NCBI GenBank assembly: GCA_023391695.1
Contig: JAEWAK010000031.1
Coordinates: forward strand, 170,526-234,525
DNA: 64,000 nucleotides
Source: Bacillota bacterium
GTDB lineage: Bacteria > Bacillota > Clostridia > Lachnospirales > Lachnospiraceae
Reading direction: 5' to 3'
The notes under the pieces were generated by a model. The model was not told the origin of the DNA, ran no database searches, and saw only the letters and a program-made list of their open reading frames with translations. Positions within the stretch are counted from its first letter, which is position 1, and each line of letters opens with the position of its first letter. Made by a program: the position numbers and the translations under genes. This document shows, one piece after another, positions 40,422 through 50,629 of this stretch.

Positions 40422-43004
40422 TTATTTCACTCTTGCATAAAGCTTATTCTCCATAACATCAATGAGTATGGTATCCTGTTCACCCACCTCGCTGCCCAGG
40501 ATTAATCTGGCACTTAAGGTCTCCACATACTTTTGCAGATATCTCTTAAGAGGCCTCGCACCATATACCGGATCATAGGCCTGCTCAATGACAAAATTCC
40601 TGGCGGCTTCCGTCAGCTCGATGGTAATCTCTTTATCCGACAGCCGGTTATTCAAGTCGGCAATAAGCAGTCCGATAATATCCTCCATATTGCCTTTCGT
40701 TAAAGGTTTAAACAGGATGATTTCATCCAAACGGTTCAAAAATTCCGGGCGGAAATGGTTCCTCAGTTCATTCATCACCATGGATTCACATCCCGGGGAA
40801 ATACTGCCGTCCGCTTCGATGCCTTCCAACAGGTAGGAAGAACCGATGTTAGAGGTCATAATCAGTATGGTATTCTTAAAGTCAACGGTCCGGCCCTGAG
40901 AATCCGTAATGCGTCCGTCATCCAATACCTGCAGCAGTACATTGAACACATCCGGATGAGCCTTTTCGATTTCATCAAATAATACAACGGAATAGGGCTT
41001 TCTCCTGACTGCCTCCGTTAACTGGCCGCCTTCTTCATAACCTACATATCCCGGAGGGGCTCCGATTAATCTGGAAACCGAATATTTCTCCATGTATTCA
41101 CTCATATCGATCCGCACCATGTTCTGTTCATTATCAAACAGGGAAGCTGCCAATGCTTTGGCAAGTTCTGTTTTGCCCACACCGGTAGGGCCTAAGAACA
41201 GGAAAGAACCGATGGGTTTTGCAGGGTCCTTAATCCCGGCTTTGGAGCGCAGGATTGCGTCGGACACCTTGCTTACGCCTTCCTCCTGTCCGATTACCCT
41301 TTTATGGAGTTCTTCGTCCAGATGAAGGGTTTTATTTCTTTCACTTTCCGTCAGTTTCGCCACAGGGATACCCGTCCATCTGGATACGATCCTTGCAATT
41401 TCATCTTCGCTTACACTTTCATGGACCAGGGTATGCGCTTCTTTTTTAACCTTATCTTCCTCTTCCAGCAGCTGCCTGGTAAGTGAGGGGAGTTTCCCGT
41501 ATTTTAATTCCGCCGCCTTATTTAAGTCGTAATTCCGCTCGGCTATTTCTATTTCATTATTTAAGGCTTCCAGTTCTTCCTTTAATTTCTGGACTTTTTC
41601 CACAGCTGCTTTTTCATTGTCCCATTTTGCCTTCCCGGCTGCAAAGATTTCCCTTTGCTCCGCCAGCTCTTTCCTTAAATCCTCAAGCCGTTCCCCGCTT
41701 AACCGGTCCGTTTCTTTTTTCAGGGCCGCTTCTTCAATTTCCGTCTGCATGATCCGCCTCTGGATATCATCCAGTTCCGTCGGCATGGAATCCAGCTCCG
41801 TCTTAATCAGGGCACAGGCTTCGTCCACCAGATCAATGGCTTTATCCGGCAGGAAACGGTCGGAAATATAACGGTTTGACAACAGGGCTGCCGATACCAG
41901 CGCCGCATCCGTTATTTTGACTCCGTGGAATACTTCATACCGGTCCTTTAAGCCCCTGAGTATGGATATGGTATCCTCCACCGTAGGTTCCTCCACCATG
42001 ACAGGCTGGAAACGCCTCTCCAGCGCCGCGTCTTTTTCAATATACATCCGGTATTCATTCAAAGTGGTGGCACCGATACAGTGCAGTTCACCTCTGGCCA
42101 GCATGGGTTTTAACATATTCCCGGCATCCATTGCCCCTTCGGTTTTGCCTGCCCCTACAATGGTATGGAGTTCATCAATGAACAAAATAATCTGGCCGTC
42201 GCTGTTCTTTACTTCCTCCAGTACCGCTTTTAATCTTTCTTCAAATTCGCCCCGGTACTTGGCTCCTGCAACCAGCGCTCCCATATCCAGGGCAAATATT
42301 TTCTTATCCTTAAGGGCCTGGGGAACATCCCCCCTTACGATCCTTTGGGCCAGGCCTTCCACTACTGCGGTTTTGCCGACACCCGGTTCACCGATTAATA
42401 CCGGATTGTTTTTCGTTTTTCTGGAAAGAATCCGGATCACATTACGGATTTCGGAATCCCTGCCGATTACCGGGTCCAGTTTTTGTGCCTTGGCCCGTTC
42501 CACCAGATCGGAGCCGTACTTCTTAAGGGTATCGTAGGTTGCCTCCGGGTTGTCATTGGTCACTTTCTGATTTCCCCTTACGGTCTGCAATGCCTGCAAG
42601 AAGCTATCCCTGGTGATCCTGAAGTCCCGGAAGAGTTCCTTTATCTCCCGGTTTGGCTGTTTTAACATGCTTAAAAAGAGATGTTCTACCGATACGTATT
42701 CATCCCCCATCTGTTTTGCTTCATTCTCGGCATAAATCAGTACTTTATTTAAGTCATTGCTGATGTACACCTGTCCTCCGGATACTTTGGGCCTTTTGTT
42801 TAGGAGTCCCTCCACCTGGGCAGTAAATACCTCCAGGGTAATATCCATTTTTTTTAACAACTTTTGAATTAAACTGTCTTCCACGGTAATCAGGCTGTAA
42901 AGCAAATGTTCCTGGTCTATTTCCTGATGTCCGTAATCCATGGCAGTTTTTTCACATTCCTGTACTACCTGCATGGATTTCTGGGTAAATTTGTTGATAT
43001 TCAT
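40422..43004 (-). CDS. clpB: ClpB protein-disaggregating chaperone
   Basis: AAA+ disaggregase that rescues aggregated proteins together with DnaK. From the ATG at 43004 (MNINKFTQKS) the protein has 860 residues, the normal length; the frame stays open further upstream without homology. Parts: N-domain with two Clp repeats (1-150), NBD1 with GEPGVGKTAVVEGLA, a long coiled-coil M-domain (about 400-525), NBD2 with LFLGPTGVGKTELAKALA, and a C-terminal domain. No P-loop partner motif for ClpP is seen. CIRCE and CtsR sites were looked for upstream and not seen. Confidence 0.96.
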   Translation of the reverse strand: MNINKFTQKSMQVVQECEKTAMDYGHQEIDQEHLLYSLITVEDSLIQKLLKKMDITLEVFTAQVEGLLNKRPKVSGGQVYISNDLNKVLIYAENEAKQMGDEYVSVEHLFLSMLKQPNREIKELFRDFRITRDSFLQALQTVRGNQKVTNDNPEATYDTLKKYGSDLVERAKAQKLDPVIGRDSEIRNVIRILSRKTKNNPVLIGEPGVGKTAVVEGLAQRIVRGDVPQALKDKKIFALDMGALVAGAKYRGEFEERLKAVLEEVKNSDGQIILFIDELHTIVGAGKTEGAMDAGNMLKPMLARGELHCIGATTLNEYRMYIEKDAALERRFQPVMVEEPTVEDTISILRGLKDRYEVFHGVKITDAALVSAALLSNRYISDRFLPDKAIDLVDEACALIKTELDSMPTELDDIQRRIMQTEIEEAALKKETDRLSGERLEDLRKELAEQREIFAAGKAKWDNEKAAVEKVQKLKEELEALNNEIEIAERNYDLNKAAELKYGKLPSLTRQLLEEEDKVKKEAHTLVHESVSEDEIARIVSRWTGIPVAKLTESERNKTLHLDEELHKRVIGQEEGVSKVSDAILRSKAGIKDPAKPIGSFLFLGPTGVGKTELAKALAASLFDNEQNMVRIDMSEYMEKYSVSRLIGAPPGYVGYEEGGQLTEAVRRKPYSVVLFDEIEKAHPDVFNVLLQVLDDGRITDSQGRTVDFKNTILIMTSNIGSSYLLEGIEADGSISPGCESMVMNELRNHFRPEFLNRLDEIILFKPLTKGNMEDIIGLLIADLNNRLSDKEITIELTEAARNFVIEQAYDPVYGARPLKRYLQKYVETLSARLILGSEVGEQDTILIDVMENKLYARVK

Positions 43005-43074
43005 GGTTTCACCGGCCTTTCCTGAAATTATATTGAAATTTTTAAATTTAATATAAATGGTTTGTTCTATAACC

Positions 43075-43103
43075 ACTATAACATCTATAATATCATTTTG
43101 CAA
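43075..43103 (-). promoter_or_regulatory. clpB promoter
   Basis: On the minus strand TTGCAA (43098-43103) and TATAGT (43075-43080) are 17 bases apart, giving a leader of about 65 bases before the ATG at 43004. Confidence 0.55.
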
Positions 43104-43298
43104 TAAAAAATTTTTATATTTATGTCTTACTCCATATTCCATTTTAATTCGTTTAAAAATATGTATTCTGCTGCCAGCCAAGGCAGTATCCAAATTCCTT
43201 TTTGCTGCGGCTCAAAATTGAAATCCCCTTGTTCAGGCATTTGCCGGAATAGCTTACCAATCATAATCTTACGTTTTTATTAAGCTTTTTTACTTTAA

Positions 43299-43327
43299 TT
43301 GTTAATAGCGGAAAAGTATACTATAAT
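43299..43327 (+). promoter_or_regulatory. Promoter of the DUF4349 lipoprotein gene
   Basis: TTGTTA (43299-43304) and TATAAT (43322-43327) lie 17 bases apart, giving a leader of about 120 bases. The rest of the 451-base space between clpB and this gene has no recognised element. Confidence 0.6.
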
Positions 43328-43455
43328 AGTTTTTAAGAGAATGGAACTTGAAACCTAATACATGATCGGTTTTACGGTTATTTTTTAACTTACAGATAGC
43401 ATCCGGGCTCATAGGGCTAAAGGATTCTTTTGTAGTAAGTTAAGGGGAGGATGCA

Positions 43456-44454
43456 ATGAAAGCAGGAAAAAGCTTCAAACGGATACTTTTATTAATAATA
43501 TTTACATTATTTTTAACAGGCTGCAGTTCCCAAAAAAATGCGGCAGATTATACCTTAGCCAGCGGCAGTACAGCGAGCAGTCCTCAAAAAGCAGAGGACG
43601 ATATGCAGTATGATACCAATGCAACTGGAATAAATTCAAGTACGGGCGAAGCGAAAATACCGGCAGCAGAAAATGGAAACAGCAGTTCCGTAAGTACGAA
43701 CCGGAAATTAATCAGGCGCATTTCCATGGAACTTGAAACCCTGGAATTTGATTCAGCCCTGGAACTTATAAGGAAAGAAGTCAATACTTCCGGAGGATAT
43801 ATTGAAACCTCAGAGATACAGGGTGACCGATACAATGAAACCGGAAACAGGTATGCCAAACTGGTCGTTCGCATTCCCAGTACGGAAGTGGATTCTTTTA
43901 TAAACCTGGTGGATGAAAATACCAATGTGGTCAATAAGCAAGAATCCACGGAAGATATTACCCTTGATTATGTGGATACCGAAAGCCATATAAAGACAAT
44001 GGAAATCGAACAGGAAAGGCTTCAGGCCCTGCTGAAAAAGTCGGAAAAGCTTGAGGATATCATTGCTTTGGAAGAACGTTTAAGCAGTGTACGGTATGAA
44101 TTGGAGAATTATGCATCTACCCTTCGTACCTATGACAATCTGGTGGAGTATTCCACGGTGACCTTAGCACTAAATGAAGTTCAGCGGATTGCTCCGGCAG
44201 AAGGAAAAAGCGCCTGGGACAGGATGGGAAGCGGCCTTAAAAATACACTTTATAATATCCGCAACGGTTTTGTAGATTTTATTATATGGCTGGTAGTAAA
44301 CGCACCTTATATTGTAATATGGGGATGTCTCCTGGCAATTTGTGCACTGATTGGGGTAAAGATCAACAAAAAATACAAGAAGAAATTCCCTGCTCCCGTC
44401 CCTGCAAAAATAATGACAGAGGACCGTGATACGGTAAAAGAACAGGATAAATAA
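43456..44454 (+). CDS. DUF4349 domain lipoprotein
   Basis: A 332-residue envelope protein. The lipobox FLTGCSS puts the lipidated Cys at about residue 23. After a low-complexity linker, the DUF4349 domain (about 85-285) contains RRISMELETLEFDSAL, GGYIETSEIQGDRYNETG, and a coiled coil of KTMEIEQERLQALLKKSEKLEDII (first part KTMEIEQERLQALL). One membrane span near the C-terminus (about 275-300) is followed by a basic tail. It is therefore held at both ends. Function unknown. The start has AGGGGAGG 7 bases upstream. Confidence 0.85.
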   Translation: MKAGKSFKRILLLIIFTLFLTGCSSQKNAADYTLASGSTASSPQKAEDDMQYDTNATGINSSTGEAKIPAAENGNSSSVSTNRKLIRRISMELETLEFDSALELIRKEVNTSGGYIETSEIQGDRYNETGNRYAKLVVRIPSTEVDSFINLVDENTNVVNKQESTEDITLDYVDTESHIKTMEIEQERLQALLKKSEKLEDIIALEERLSSVRYELENYASTLRTYDNLVEYSTVTLALNEVQRIAPAEGKSAWDRMGSGLKNTLYNIRNGFVDFIIWLVVNAPYIVIWGCLLAICALIGVKINKKYKKKFPAPVPAKIMTEDRDTVKEQDK

Positions 44455-44582
44455 GTAAGAATTCAAGGGTCAAAAAACTTAGTACCTTTAATCCAATGAT
44501 ATAAATTATTTTCTCATTCCTGACACTTTTTCCTGTTTCAATCATATAGATTAATAAGAACACAAAGCAGGTACTTTTATAA

Positions 44583-46316
44583 ATGACTGAGGCAGAAAGA
44601 TACCAGATTACAAGCAATGATTATGCTGATTTATTAATAGAATATAATGGCGATATGGATGTATTCAATAATTACCCCAGCGGTTCCGTCAATTTCATTG
44701 ACCAGGATTTTGCCGTCCTGCATATTCCCGAATATAACATGACACAGGACAGTATCAGTAAATTCGGCTATTTTTCCATACCCACCTGTTTTGGTTTATT
44801 ATTCGTCTCACAGAATCCTTCCGCTAAGGTAAGCAGGCAAACTGTTGCCCCGGAGAGTGAGCTGACCGGACAGGGGGTATTGGTTGGCTTTATCGATACC
44901 GGCATTGATTACCTTAATCCGGCTTTTATTCATACCGACAATACGTCACGGATTGTTTCCATTTGGGACCAGACCATAGAAAGCGGCACCTATCCGGAAG
45001 GTTTTTACTATGGAACGGAATATGGCCGGGACCGGATTAATGAGGCACTTGTAAGCCCGGATCCCTTATCCGTTGTCCCCAGTATGGACGAACTGGGCCA
45101 CGGAACGGCACTGGCAGGTGTAGCCGCCGGTTCCGTCTCTTTCGAATATGGATTCTCCGGAGTTGCCCCCAATGCTGATTTTGTCATAGTCAAACTGAAG
45201 CAGGCCAAACTTTATCTGAAGCAGTTCTTTCTTATACCCGAAGACGCCGTCTGTTATCAGGAAAATGATGTCATTATGGGAGTAAAATATTTAACCCAGG
45301 TTGCAGAACAGCTGAACAAACCCCTCGTTATCTGCCTGGGCATCGGCACCGGCCAAAGTGACCATACCGGCAACCGCATAGTAAGCAGATATCTGGCTGC
45401 AGCCGGTCTAAATATGGGTAATTCGGTCATTGTATCCGCAGGTAATGAAGGAAACCGAAGACATCATTATTATGGGAACGTTATCCCGCCCGCCTCCTCC
45501 GATACCGTATTCTTAAATGTAAGTGAAGATGAGCCGGGTTTTTCCATGCAGTTTCGAAGTACTTCCCCAAATCAGTTTTGGATTGACCTTTATGCCCCCA
45601 CCGGAGATTTCATAGCGACCATACCGCCGCCCCCGCACAATACCCTGGTACTTACTTACCAAGATACTTCCATTATTGTAGACAGCCATCACCAGGAGCC
45701 TCAAACCGGTACACAGTTTATAGTTTTTCGGATCCGGAATCCCATGGCAGGAACGTGGAGGCTGAATATTTATGGCAACACGGGCGATTTAGCCATGCAG
45801 TTTCATCTCTGGCTGCCGATACACAATTTTATTAAAGAGGATACATTCTTTTTTAACTCAAGTAATAATACGACCATTACCGCACCCGGCAACCAGACCG
45901 ATTTAGTCTGTGCTACCGCCTATGATCCCGCCAACCAGACTTTATACTTTTTTGCAAGCAGGGGGTTTACCATAACGAATTATCCAAAACCCGACCTGAC
46001 GGCACCGGGTGTTAATATATTAAGTCCATCTCTGAATAATCAATATGTCAGTAGTACCGGTACCAGCATTTCCGCTGCTTATACCGCCGGAGCTGCCGCC
46101 CTGATTATGGAATGGAGCATTGTCAGAGGCTATTATCCCCGGATGAACAATGTAATCATAAGAAGAATATTACAACAGGGGGCCAGTCGGGATCCATCAT
46201 TAACTTATCCTAATCCGGACTGGGGGTATGGCATCCTGGATTTAGAGAAAATTGATGAAATATTAAATTTACTGCTGATAAATGCCGAATTCTGCCGTTA
46301 TACCAGTTTTTTATAA
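44583..46316 (+). CDS. S8 family subtilisin-like protease, Csp-like (1)
   Basis: A 577-residue serine protease without a signal peptide. The first 95 residues look like the Csp-type prodomain. The catalytic triad is intact: Asp105 in GFIDTGIDY, His173 in DELGHGTALAG, and Ser495 in STGTSISAAY; the oxyanion Asn288 is in SAGNEGN. A jelly-roll-like insertion of about 130 residues (310-440) between Asn and Ser is typical of Csp proteases that process SleC during spore germination, and of related Lachnospiraceae proteins. Germination is only one possibility. A homologous gene follows 90 bases downstream. Confidence 0.88.
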   Translation: MTEAERYQITSNDYADLLIEYNGDMDVFNNYPSGSVNFIDQDFAVLHIPEYNMTQDSISKFGYFSIPTCFGLLFVSQNPSAKVSRQTVAPESELTGQGVLVGFIDTGIDYLNPAFIHTDNTSRIVSIWDQTIESGTYPEGFYYGTEYGRDRINEALVSPDPLSVVPSMDELGHGTALAGVAAGSVSFEYGFSGVAPNADFVIVKLKQAKLYLKQFFLIPEDAVCYQENDVIMGVKYLTQVAEQLNKPLVICLGIGTGQSDHTGNRIVSRYLAAAGLNMGNSVIVSAGNEGNRRHHYYGNVIPPASSDTVFLNVSEDEPGFSMQFRSTSPNQFWIDLYAPTGDFIATIPPPPHNTLVLTYQDTSIIVDSHHQEPQTGTQFIVFRIRNPMAGTWRLNIYGNTGDLAMQFHLWLPIHNFIKEDTFFFNSSNNTTITAPGNQTDLVCATAYDPANQTLYFFASRGFTITNYPKPDLTAPGVNILSPSLNNQYVSSTGTSISAAYTAGAAALIMEWSIVRGYYPRMNNVIIRRILQQGASRDPSLTYPNPDWGYGILDLEKIDEILNLLLINAEFCRYTSFL

Positions 46317-46406
46317 AATATCGGGGATAATATTCTTATTTTTATGACACATTTTATATTTTATTTCATATAAAATATTAAAAGACGATATAGGATTATC
46401 AAGATT

Positions 46407-48146
46407 ATGAGTGGCGAGGAAAAATTTAAGATAACAAGTAATGCTTATGCCGATTTATTAGTTGAATACAATGGAAATTCCAGCGTATTCGACCGTTTTC
46501 CCAACAGCTCAGTTAATATTATAAATCATAGATTTGCAGTTGTCCACATGCCGGTCAGCAATATAACACCGGATAGTATCAATAAGTACGGCTATTCTGC
46601 CTTTCCGACCTGTTACGGCTTATTGTCTGCCCCGGGCTATAATTCAACGGGAATATCCAGAATAAGGAATATTCCCGATCTGGAATTAAGAGGCAGGGGA
46701 ATTTTGGTCGGTTTTGTAGATACGGGAATTGATTATACCCATCCCGCATTTAAAAATCCGGACAATACTACCCGGATTGTCTCTATATGGGATCAGACCG
46801 CAGACAGTGACAATAACTATCCGGACGGCTTTTTTTATGGAACGGAATATAACAGAAACCGTATTAACTATGCATTAAAAAGCGAACATCCTCTGGCCAT
46901 TGTCCCAAGCACTGATGAAAATGGCCATGGTACCATGCTTGCGGGTATTGCGGCAGGATCACCGGTAAGGGAATTCGGCTTTATGGGAGTTGTCCCAAGT
47001 TCAGATTTTGTAATTGTAAAATTAAAAGAAGCTAAACCCTATCTGAAAAAATTTTTGTCCATTCCCGAAGCTGCCGTATGTTATCAGGAAAATGATATCC
47101 TTCTGGGCGTCAAATATCTGATCCAGGTAGCAGCACGGTTAAACAGGCCTATAGCAATCTGTATCGGACTGGGTTCCTCCCAGGGTGATCATGGCGGACA
47201 CAGCATGTTAAGCCAGTACTTATCCTTAATCAGTGAAAATCCCAATACGGCAGTAATAGTATCCGCAGGAAATGAAGGAAATACGGGACATCATTATTAT
47301 GGTGAGAGAAAACCTAACTTAAGTCCCGATAATGTGGAATTGTTCGTGGCCAACAGCGATGAGGGGTTTGCCATGGAATTCTGGGGGCTGTCGCCTACCA
47401 GCTTCTGGATGGATATTTTTGCACCGACCGGGGAATTTGTATCCCGGATTGCCCCAACTCTAGACCATACCTTATTTCTTACTCTGGATGATACAAGTAT
47501 TACGGTAGATACGAATTCGAAGGAGCCCCAGCTAAGCAAGCAGTTCATTTTATTCCGTTTCCAAAAACCAATGCCCGGTATATGGAGATTTTTAATTTAT
47601 GAAGAAAACGGGGATTTGCCTTTAAAATACCATATCTGGCTGCCAATGAGCGGCTTTCTGTCACCAGGTACTTTCTTTTTAAAGTCCAATAATGAAACGA
47701 CGATAACCACACCCGGCAATTCAAACAGTCCCATCTGTGTCACTGCCTATAATTACATTAACCAGAGCCTTTATTATAATGCAAGCAGAGGATTTACGGT
47801 ACTTAACTATCCGAAACCGGACCTGGCGGCACCGGGTGTCAATATACTATGTCCTGCAATAAACAACCGGTTTGCCAATGCTACCGGTTCCAGTGTTGCC
47901 GCCGCACATGCTGCCGGAGTTGCCGCCATGTTACTGGAATGGGGTATTATAAGAGGTAATTTTACCACAATGAATAATGCCCTGATTAAAAAGCTGTTGA
48001 TTCAAGGGGCCAGAAGAAGCCGCAACTTAGAATATCCCGATCCGGACTGGGGATACGGTATATTGGATATTTACCAGACTTATCGGATGCTGGTAAACGA
48101 TCGTACAAGGATTTCAGAAATACACCGCTATAATATTAATCTGTAA
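46407..48146 (+). CDS. S8 family subtilisin-like protease, Csp-like (2)
   Basis: A 579-residue paralogue of the preceding gene, collinear along its length (both start with KITSNAYADLLVEYNG-like sequences). The triad is intact: Asp105, His174 and Ser496, with Asn289. The Ser motif is ATGSSVAAAH, deviating from the usual GTSMA. In Clostridia, Csp proteins often come in groups in which some members are pseudoproteases; here both look active. The end coincides with a terminator at 48202-48276, so the pair may form one transcription unit. Confidence 0.88.
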   Translation: MSGEEKFKITSNAYADLLVEYNGNSSVFDRFPNSSVNIINHRFAVVHMPVSNITPDSINKYGYSAFPTCYGLLSAPGYNSTGISRIRNIPDLELRGRGILVGFVDTGIDYTHPAFKNPDNTTRIVSIWDQTADSDNNYPDGFFYGTEYNRNRINYALKSEHPLAIVPSTDENGHGTMLAGIAAGSPVREFGFMGVVPSSDFVIVKLKEAKPYLKKFLSIPEAAVCYQENDILLGVKYLIQVAARLNRPIAICIGLGSSQGDHGGHSMLSQYLSLISENPNTAVIVSAGNEGNTGHHYYGERKPNLSPDNVELFVANSDEGFAMEFWGLSPTSFWMDIFAPTGEFVSRIAPTLDHTLFLTLDDTSITVDTNSKEPQLSKQFILFRFQKPMPGIWRFLIYEENGDLPLKYHIWLPMSGFLSPGTFFLKSNNETTITTPGNSNSPICVTAYNYINQSLYYNASRGFTVLNYPKPDLAAPGVNILCPAINNRFANATGSSVAAAHAAGVAAMLLEWGIIRGNFTTMNNALIKKLLIQGARRSRNLEYPDPDWGYGILDIYQTYRMLVNDRTRISEIHRYNINL

Positions 48147-48201
48147 CTTTTCCGGCACTGAGGTTCCGGCGAACGGCATTTAACGTCTTTTCCATGCTTC
48201 G

Positions 48202-48276
48202 AACCCCTGTTATGAAATTACCTGCACGGAATATAATACATTCTGGGGCAGTTTCTGTCATCACAGGGGTTTTTTT
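48202..48276 (+). terminator. Terminator after the subtilase pair
   Basis: AACCCCTGT (48202-48210) pairs with ACAGGGGTT (48263-48271) and is followed by TTTTT. The loop is long (52 bases) and may contain further pairing. Confidence 0.65.
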
Positions 48277-48343
48277 AACTTGTATATAACTAGATGTAAA
48301 CGTATTTCTCTTAAGAACAAAGTTTAAGTATTATTCGTTGGAG

Positions 48344-49366
48344 TTAAATTAAATATGCCTTTAATAATTTCAGGGTATTTTTCAGGGAATTCTTATGGGT
48401 CCTCTCCATTCCATGGGAGGCATGGATACCCTGTCCGATTAAGGCACCTTTTATGTTATGTCCGCCTCGGATGGCGGCCGATACGTCGGAGCCGTAGTGG
48501 GGAAATACATCCACAACATAGTCAATCCGGTTCTCTTTCGCAAGGTTTATCAGAGTGGTTGTCAGCTCATAATCATAGGGTCCGGAGGAATCCTTGGCGC
48601 AGATAGATACAGCATATTCCGTACCGTTTAAGTCATCTCCGACGGCTCCCATATCCACCGCGATGAATTCCGTTATGTCTTCCGGAATCCAGCTGGCTCC
48701 ATAGCCTACCTCTTCGTAATTACTGATCAGAAGTTTCAGGTTCCTTTTCGGCCGGAGACCTCCCTCCGACATATCCTTGAGGAGTCCAAGAATTACTGCA
48801 ACGGAAGCTTTGTCATCCAAATGTCTGGATTTAATAAACCCTTTTTCCGTATATTCAAAATTGGCGGCAAAACTGACATAATCACCGCTGTTTATGCCAA
48901 GTTTTAATACATCCTCCCTGCTTTTCACAATTTCATCGATCCGGATTTCCATATTTCTCTCATTACGTTCCAAGTTCCTTGCATCGTCATAGCTATGGAC
49001 AGAAGGGCTCTTTGATAATATGGTGCCTGTATAAACACGTCCGTCCCTGGTATGTATTTTACAGTAGCTGCCTTCAATACTCTGCATGGTATATCCGCCC
49101 ACCATGGTAAACTTAAGCATTCCCGCGGCTGATACGGAACGGACCATGGCTCCCAGGGTATCCACATGGGCAGATAATCCCAAGGTATCACCGCTTAAAC
49201 CTTTCACGGATATTACCAGTCCGCCTTTATTACTGTCCTCACAGATATATCCAAAACCCTCCGCCTGTTTTCTTACAAATTCCATGACCTCTTTCGTATA
49301 GCCGGAGGGGCTTGGTATGTTGACTAAAGTTTCTAATGTTTTAATAATATAATCCATCGTATCCAT
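48344..49366 (-). CDS. M42 family aminopeptidase
   Basis: A 340-residue dinuclear metallo-aminopeptidase of the M42 (glutamyl aminopeptidase/FrvX/YsdC) family, which clears peptides in the cytoplasm as a large tetrahedral complex. Metal ligands and catalytic residues are visible in LSAHVDTLG (His), SRHLDDKASV (Asp), NYEEVGYG (Glu pair), IAVDMGAVG (Asp) and GIHASHGMERTH (His). The gene sits downstream of the cyclase-family gene on the same strand, 191 bases away, so co-transcription is uncertain. Confidence 0.9.
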   Translation of the reverse strand: MDTMDYIIKTLETLVNIPSPSGYTKEVMEFVRKQAEGFGYICEDSNKGGLVISVKGLSGDTLGLSAHVDTLGAMVRSVSAAGMLKFTMVGGYTMQSIEGSYCKIHTRDGRVYTGTILSKSPSVHSYDDARNLERNERNMEIRIDEIVKSREDVLKLGINSGDYVSFAANFEYTEKGFIKSRHLDDKASVAVILGLLKDMSEGGLRPKRNLKLLISNYEEVGYGASWIPEDITEFIAVDMGAVGDDLNGTEYAVSICAKDSSGPYDYELTTTLINLAKENRIDYVVDVFPHYGSDVSAAIRGGHNIKGALIGQGIHASHGMERTHKNSLKNTLKLLKAYLI

Positions 49367-49557
49367 ATTTACCTTTCATTCCACCACCCACGGCGGCACA
49401 AAATTTAATGCCAGAAGCCGCATCGCGGATTCCGTCAGAGTAAAAGTGTTTTTCTTTTACTCTTGTGAAAATACCTTTCTTTTACTCTTACCTCATTCTG
49501 TACATCCGAATTCCGTATAACTGAGTTCTCTGATTTTGGGTCCGCTGGCATAAATGT

Positions 49558-50130
49558 TTATAATTCAATCAGTACCGCCCTGCAGGGAGCGCCGTCGCTT
49601 CCGCCTAATTTAATTGGTGCCGCGGACAATAAATAATTGCCTTCCGGCACTTCCTGAAGCCTTACACCTTCCAGTACCACCACTTCTTTACCTAACAGCT
49701 CAAGATGGACCTCTCTCGGTGCTTCCACCGGTCCTACGCTTTGGCTTTCGATTCCGATCAGTTCCAGGTTATATTCATTCATCAGCTTTGCCAGTTCAAT
49801 GGTCACGACCACATCGCCTTTTATCAGAAGTCTCTTTTCACTTCTTTCCAGCACCTTTTTCATCGTTTCTGTATCCGGCTGCCGCTTAAATTCCGTAACC
49901 GTGCAATTGCCGATACATTTTGTTAAATCCAGCTGTTCTATACTCCTGCCGTCTTCATAGAAATGATAAGGCGCATCCAGGTGGGTTCCGTTATGGGCAC
50001 ACATATTTAAAACCGTAACGTTACATGGGGCACCTTCCTTCATGCTCAGCTTGCGTATATAGGTTGGAGGTACATCCCCCGGATATACCTCACTTGTAAA
50101 TAACTCCTGGGTAATATCATAAATTTTCAT
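49558..50130 (-). CDS. Cyclase family protein (kynurenine formamidase-like)
   Basis: A 190-residue metal-dependent hydrolase. The signature is NMCAHNGTHLDAPYHF (HxGTHxDxPxHF), where His and Asp bind zinc; GIESQSVGPVEAPREVH and LEGVRLQEVPEGNYLLSAAPIKLG (core NYLLSAAPIKLG) complete the fold. Relatives include KynB and isatin or arylformamide hydrolases. The natural substrate is uncertain, since no tryptophan catabolism genes are near. It follows the HIT gene by 22 bases. Confidence 0.88.
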   Translation of the reverse strand: MKIYDITQELFTSEVYPGDVPPTYIRKLSMKEGAPCNVTVLNMCAHNGTHLDAPYHFYEDGRSIEQLDLTKCIGNCTVTEFKRQPDTETMKKVLERSEKRLLIKGDVVVTIELAKLMNEYNLELIGIESQSVGPVEAPREVHLELLGKEVVVLEGVRLQEVPEGNYLLSAAPIKLGGSDGAPCRAVLIEL

Positions 50131-50152
50131 GTTTAAGTCTCCTCGTATTAAT

Positions 50153-50629
50153 TCATAAATTGCCTTTCTTAAGGATAGGAGTCCGTTTATGCAGTTCCTG
50201 ATAAAGTCTGGTCTTCATTTCGGTTAATTCCTCTTCGGCAGGTTTTACCTTTTCGGAGAACATTATGTTTTTGTCCACCCACCAGACCGGGCCCTTTTGC
50301 GGGGTGTCGTTTTGTCTGCGGGGGAAGATATGCCAATGTATATGTGAATCACCGTTACCAAGAAGCTCGTAATTTATTTTATCCGGCAGAAAAGCTGCAT
50401 ATACTGCTTCCGCTACCTTGCTCATTTCATAAAGGTATTTTATTTTAAATTCTTCTTCTAAAAAATGCAGTTCTGTTTTATGCTGCTTACAGAGGAATAA
50501 GGTATAACCTTTAAAGTACTGATGATCTCCGATTACGACATAGCCTGTTTCCAATTCGGCTACAAAATAAGGGTTGGTTCCTTCCTTAATCCAGTCTATT
50601 CTTTCACATATAAAGCAATCCTGCTCCAT
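50153..50629 (-). CDS. HIT family protein
   Basis: A 158-residue histidine-triad nucleotide-binding protein with the catalytic motif SHIHWHIFPRR (HxHxH). It hydrolyses nucleotide phosphoramidates or dinucleotide polyphosphates. CFICERI at the start is a zinc-site remnant typical of Fhit-like branches. The start codon lies directly at the end of xthA (stop at 50630), so they are translationally coupled. The longer C-terminus than in HinT suggests a diadenosine-type or unknown substrate. Confidence 0.9.
   Translation of the reverse strand: MEQDCFICERIDWIKEGTNPYFVAELETGYVVIGDHQYFKGYTLFLCKQHKTELHFLEEEFKIKYLYEMSKVAEAVYAAFLPDKINYELLGNGDSHIHWHIFPRRQNDTPQKGPVWWVDKNIMFSEKVKPAEEELTEMKTRLYQELHKRTPILKKGNL

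Noticed and set aside
41917..42537. 206-codon plus-strand frame within clpB
   Set aside because: Shadow of the conserved ClpB reading frame; no start signal or family.
43005..43300. CIRCE or CtsR operator upstream of clpB
   Set aside because: Neither the CIRCE inverted repeat nor CtsR heptad repeats could be found by eye.
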